Positions 60,869 to 64,000 of a stretch of 64,000 bases of DNA are shown in pieces. The stretch spans positions 62,001 to 126,000 of the forward strand of contig JAPOQA010000046.1 of assembly GCA_026710945.1 (NCBI GenBank). Direction: 5' to 3'. Numbering within the stretch: position 1 is the first letter of the stretch; each line of letters opens with the position of its first letter. This DNA comes from Chloroflexota bacterium. GTDB taxonomy: Bacteria > Chloroflexota > UBA11872 > VXOZ01. Position numbers and translations under genes: made by a program. The notes beneath the pieces were generated by a model, which was not told where the DNA came from, made no database searches, and saw nothing but the letters and a program-made list of their open reading frames with translations.

Positions 60869-61651
60869 TTGCTCATAGACACCCACACGTACATCGGCCA
60901 TTGGGGCTTTCGCGCCTTGCCGTGGCGCGATGCGAGCGGCTTGTTGCGCGCCATGGACCGGCACGGCATCGACCAGGCGTGGGTCTCGTCTGCCAGCGCC
61001 ATCCTCTACCGTAATTCCCACGCGGCCAACGAGGAACTCCACGCCGAGGTGAGCAAGCATCGAGACCGCCTGGTGCCGTTTGCCGTCATCAACCCCACGT
61101 ACGCCGACTGGGAACACGACCTGGCGGTCTGCCGGGAGGAATTCGGATGCCGGGGCGTGCGGCTCTACCCGCCCTATCACCGCTACACCTTGCGCGACCA
61201 GTCTTGCCGTGAACTGGTTGAGGCGGCCATTGCCAGCGACCTTGTGATCTCCGTTCCCCACTGGGTGGAGGATGATCGCGAGCGGTCGTGGCTGCTGGCG
61301 CAACCCGGCATCGTGCCGGTGGCGGAAATGGCAGCGCTGGCTGAAGCGCATCCGAATGGGCGCTTCGTCTTTCACTACGGCTTGGGCTTTACGGATACTC
61401 CCCTGGGTCAGCGCGGCGCGGTGCAGGCCGCGTACGGGCTGGATATTGCGCGCCTTCCGGTGTTCGTGAAAGAGGAATTGCCCACGCTCCTCACAAGCAT
61501 CGGCCCGGAGCGGTTGGTCTTTGGCAGCGGCATGCCGCTCACATCGGCGGAGGTGCCGCTCTATAAGCTGGAGGTCCTCGACGTTGCGGTGGAGGTCCTG
61601 GAACAAATCCGCTGGCAGAACGCGCAGCGCCTGCTAGGGCTGCAGACCTAA
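60869..61651 (+). CDS. Amidohydrolase-2-like protein B
   Basis: A 260-residue TIM-barrel hydrolase starting at TTG 60869 (LIDTHTYIGHWGFRA, where the usual HxH is H-T-Y). Motifs RLYPPYHRYTL, SVPHWVEDDRER, GRFVFHYGLGFTDTP and FGSGMPLTSAEVPLYKLE follow. Same size and order as protein A, so the two are distant paralogues. The weak GAGCGAG site and the unusual start leave the N-terminus open. A lactonase, decarboxylase or hydratase role is possible. Confidence 0.75.
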   Translation: MLIDTHTYIGHWGFRALPWRDASGLLRAMDRHGIDQAWVSSASAILYRNSHAANEELHAEVSKHRDRLVPFAVINPTYADWEHDLAVCREEFGCRGVRLYPPYHRYTLRDQSCRELVEAAIASDLVISVPHWVEDDRERSWLLAQPGIVPVAEMAALAEAHPNGRFVFHYGLGFTDTPLGQRGAVQAAYGLDIARLPVFVKEELPTLLTSIGPERLVFGSGMPLTSAEVPLYKLEVLDVAVEVLEQIRWQNAQRLLGLQT

Positions 61652-61748
61652 CGCTGGGTACCGGCAATTGCTGGTGGACACTGCCTGGTGGAGACCTTTG
61701 CGAATCATTTACAAGCATCCGTCAAGCGGGTTTTTACCGTGTGGATTT

Positions 61749-61890
61749 TCCCCTCACCCCGGCCCTCTCCCCGAGGAGAGGGAGTAATTCCCGCGCCTAC
61801 GGTTGAATTTATGTCATGTTCTCCCCGAGGAGAGGGAGTAACACCTGCACCTCCAGCCGAAGTCACGCAAGGTTTTCCTCGGAGAGAGGG
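61749..61890. repeat. C-rich repeats in tandem
   Basis: cctcaccccggccctctccc at 61753, then two further gaggagagggagtaa segments at about 61827 and 61877, degenerate relatives of the 56-bp array. Confidence 0.6.
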
Positions 61891-61946
61891 AACCTCTTAC
61901 TTTGCCGGACCTAGCGGCGCGGCTGACTCCAAGTAGGTCTACACAG

Positions 61947-63344
61947 ATGGAACCTCTTGAAGCGCTCGTATCCTTCGTCGCTGATCTGCGCTATGAAGAC
62001 CTGACGCCGAACGCGGTCGCAGCCGTCAAAGTGCAGATTGCCGATGCGCTGGCGTGCGCCCTTGCCGGGTCGGCAGCGCCTTTGACCCCGGAGATCGTGG
62101 CGCGGCAAGCCCGCTGGGGCGGCGCGCCGGAAGCGACGGTGCTTGTCTATGGGCATCGCCTGCCGGCGCCCACGGCGGCATGGCTCAATGCGGCCATGGT
62201 CCACGCCCACGACTTCGACGATTCGCATCGCGCCTCCAATCAACACGTTTTCGTGACGCTCCTGCCTGCGGCGCTGGCCGCTGCCGAGAGTCTGGGCACA
62301 CCGATCGCGGGGCGGGACCTCATCACCGCTCTCGCCGCTGCGGCGGAATTTCAGATTCGCCTGGGTCTCTCCGTTCTGCCCCACATGCACGTGGGTTGGC
62401 TGCCGACGGCAGTCTTTGGCGGGCTGGGCGCGGCGGCGGTGAGTGGCAAATTGCTCGGCTTGCCAACCGAGGGTATGGCGAACGCCATCGGGCTGGCTTA
62501 CGCGCAAGCGCAAGGAAACCGCCAGGGGCTCTTGGAAGGAAATGTCGCCAAGCGCCTGACACCGGCATTCAGTGCACGGGCGGGGGTGCATGCGGCGGTG
62601 CTGGCCGAAATCGGCGTCACCGGCCCCCATGCGCTCGCGACGGGCGCATACGGACTCTTTGCCCTCTTTGGCGGCGGCTACGGTGACGCATCCGTTCTCA
62701 CGGCAGGTCTCGGCGCACACTTCGCCGTAGAAGACATTGCCCTGAAGCCGTATCCCTGCTGCCGCGCGGCGCACCGGCCGATAGACATGGCCCTGGAGGC
62801 CAAGGATCAGCTACAACCGTCTGACGCAACAGACATTGCCGCCGTGGACGTGTGGCTGCATCCGCGCGGGCACGCTCTGATCGGTCAGCCCTTCCAAATA
62901 CGGCAGAACCCGCAGGTAGACGCGCAGTTCAGCGCGCAGTGGACGGTGGCTTTTGCGCTGGTGCACGGTGCGCCCGGACTTGCGGACTTCGCGCCGGAGG
63001 CGGGGCGCGCAGCCACAGACGTACACAGGCTGGCACAGACGATTAAGGTGCACCGCTTGCCCGACGCTGGACCCGCCACGTTGGAGCGTCTCACGGTGAC
63101 ACTCAAGGACGGACGCCGGGCAGCAATCAGCCATGCCGATGTCAAGGGCGAGCCCAGCCTCCCGTTGACGCGGTCGGAGCGCCGAGGAAAGTTCCTCGCG
63201 TGCGCCGGGTACGCCCACCATCCACTGGACGTCAGACAAGCAGAAGCCGTCTTCACCGGCATTGAACGCCTGGAGGAGAGCAACGACATCCGTCCCCTCA
63301 TCGCGCAACTCGCAACTCCTCCCGGTCATGCGGGCTCGCGGTAG
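61947..63344 (+). CDS. MmgE/PrpD family protein
   Basis: A 465-residue protein of the 2-methylcitrate dehydratase/iminodisuccinate epimerase superfamily. From ATG 61947: FVADLRYEDLTPNAVAAVKV, the conserved HAHDFDDSHRASNQH, GLAYAQAQGNRQGLLEG and the late KPYPCCRAAHRPIDMAL with the conserved YP.C..(A/H)H. Substrates are 2-methylcitrate or related hydroxy-dicarboxylates in the family. Sequence upstream (from TTG 61902) does not fit the domain. With the amidohydrolases, RraA and the following dehydrogenase it suggests catabolism of a hydroxylated acid. Confidence 0.85.
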   Translation: MEPLEALVSFVADLRYEDLTPNAVAAVKVQIADALACALAGSAAPLTPEIVARQARWGGAPEATVLVYGHRLPAPTAAWLNAAMVHAHDFDDSHRASNQHVFVTLLPAALAAAESLGTPIAGRDLITALAAAAEFQIRLGLSVLPHMHVGWLPTAVFGGLGAAAVSGKLLGLPTEGMANAIGLAYAQAQGNRQGLLEGNVAKRLTPAFSARAGVHAAVLAEIGVTGPHALATGAYGLFALFGGGYGDASVLTAGLGAHFAVEDIALKPYPCCRAAHRPIDMALEAKDQLQPSDATDIAAVDVWLHPRGHALIGQPFQIRQNPQVDAQFSAQWTVAFALVHGAPGLADFAPEAGRAATDVHRLAQTIKVHRLPDAGPATLERLTVTLKDGRRAAISHADVKGEPSLPLTRSERRGKFLACAGYAHHPLDVRQAEAVFTGIERLEESNDIRPLIAQLATPPGHAGSR

Positions 63345-63531
63345 GTACTGAGATCGGGTTGCGGCCACATTCATTGCGCAGGCGGGTATGATGGTAGCGT
63401 GCAGCGCAACTTCGGGTATCGTCTCTCTGTTCGTTCCAACGCAGGGAATCAACCGGCGTTGGCAGTGAGACCATTGCATTAACTCGCGAGAGAGTGCGAG
63501 CGCGGCCAGTAATCGGACAAAGGAGATTGGA

Positions 63532-64000
63532 ATGAGCGCACTTGAGGGGCGGCGGGCGTTAGTTACCGGCGCGGGCATTGGGATTGGTCAGGGCATCGCG
63601 TTGGAGCTGGCCCGCCAGGGGGCGGCGGTGGCCGTGCACTACTATGCCGATAGTGTGGCCGGCGGGCAGGAGACCGTGGCGGCTATCAAGGAAAGCGGCG
63701 GCGCGGCAGTTCCGATTGAGGCCGACCTGACGAACGTGGCAGAGTGCCGCCGCGCCGTGGACGAAGCCGCGGCGGGACTAGGCGGTTTGGACGTCTTGGT
63801 CAACAACGCCGGTGTTACGGTGGAGCGTCCGTTTCAGGAGACCACCGAGGCGCACTATGACCTGATGTTCGACCTGAACGTGCGCGGCTACTTCTTCTGC
63901 GCCCAACAGGCGCTGCCCCACATGCTGGCGCGCGGCGGCGGCAGTATCGTGAATATCTCCTCCGTGCATGGCTATGCAGGCTATCCGTCCCACGTGGCGT
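63532..64000 (+). CDS. Short-chain dehydrogenase/reductase (truncated at the window end)
   Basis: N-terminal 156 residues of an SDR. AAAGGAG lies 6-7 nt before the ATG. Motifs: TGAGIGIGQGIALELA (NAD(P) glycine loop), an Ala-Val segment after a helix, DLTN, VNNAGV and IVNISSVHGYAGYPSHV, which contains the catalytic Ser; the YxxxK lies beyond the window. Probably 3-oxoacyl-ACP reductase-like or a sugar/alcohol dehydrogenase. It follows the MmgE/PrpD gene by 187 nt, so it may have its own promoter. Confidence 0.85.
   Translation, partial: MSALEGRRALVTGAGIGIGQGIALELARQGAAVAVHYYADSVAGGQETVAAIKESGGAAVPIEADLTNVAECRRAVDEAAAGLGGLDVLVNNAGVTVERPFQETTEAHYDLMFDLNVRGYFFCAQQALPHMLARGGGSIVNISSVHGYAGYPSHVA

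Overview
The window is a high-GC bacterial chromosome segment, most likely from an uncultured Chloroflexota (inference: lipoprotein and ABC-binding-protein style, a rplJ-rplL pair, catabolic RraA, amidohydrolase and MmgE/PrpD genes, and intergenic space packed with palindromic repeats). It holds about 52 protein genes, one pseudogene and one tRNA. No rRNA, phage, transposase or CRISPR locus was seen. Genes are short transcription units on both strands, separated by gaps of 0.2-0.9 kb.

Layout. 0.1-8.9 kb: M23 peptidase, propeller lipoprotein, SRPBCC protein, Nudix, 6-phosphogluconate dehydrogenase (gnd), a CbiM/CbiQ-type metal transporter and a lipoprotein with a duplicated domain. 9.1-13.3 kb: rplL and rplJ with an attenuator-like leader, then two paralogous membrane-anchored proteins of a family I do not recognise. 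14-16.1 kb: a QueF homologue lacking the catalytic cysteine and a 2-hydroxyacid dehydrogenase. 16.1-21.5 kb: defence-type island (single-chain restriction-modification enzyme, DUF1883-TIR protein, HigBA-like toxin-antitoxin whose antitoxin is fused to a metallopeptidase). 21.6-29.7 kb: two orphan ABC solute-binding proteins around a DUF3604 hydrolase, a nucleotidyltransferase, a SelA-like PLP enzyme and NIF3. 29.9-36.8 kb: cysteine-less DUF255 protein, a DUF433/PIN-like pair with the toxin broken by an amber codon, and an EF-G-like GTPase. 37.3-41.2 kb: cupin, then a five-gene accessory island (DUF6338 membrane protein, 60-residue disordered protein, dual-OB protein, two DUF488 proteins), and a DedA protein. 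41.5-47.5 kb: J-domain without HPD, the ECF ATPase that probably completes the distant CbiM/CbiQ transporter, Cu/Zn superoxide dismutase and a class III aminotransferase. 47.6-51.7 kb: glycosyltransferase operon. 52-55.6 kb: purC, VOC protein, purB. 56-64 kb: sulfur-carrier-like protein, two amidohydrolases, RraA, Nudix, tRNA-Lys, MmgE/PrpD and a truncated short-chain dehydrogenase, probably a catabolic neighbourhood.

The most distinctive property is the repeat load. At least five families occupy the gaps: (i) about 245-270 bp elements with 26-28 bp terminal inverted repeats (MITE-like); (ii) a modular C-rich 'ccctctccc' repeat; (iii) palindromes built on a cttcgacaggctcag core; (iv) gtcattccggc/gccggaatgac palindromes; (v) ggggcttgtcccccgc and ccccgta...tacgggg palindromes. 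They form tandem arrays (periods 23, 26, 54 and 56 bp), sit inside one another, and in two cases lie in frame inside genes (the DUF488 gene at 39.7 kb and the DUF255 gene at 31.1 kb).

All functions are read from motifs and remembered family features; no database search was run.
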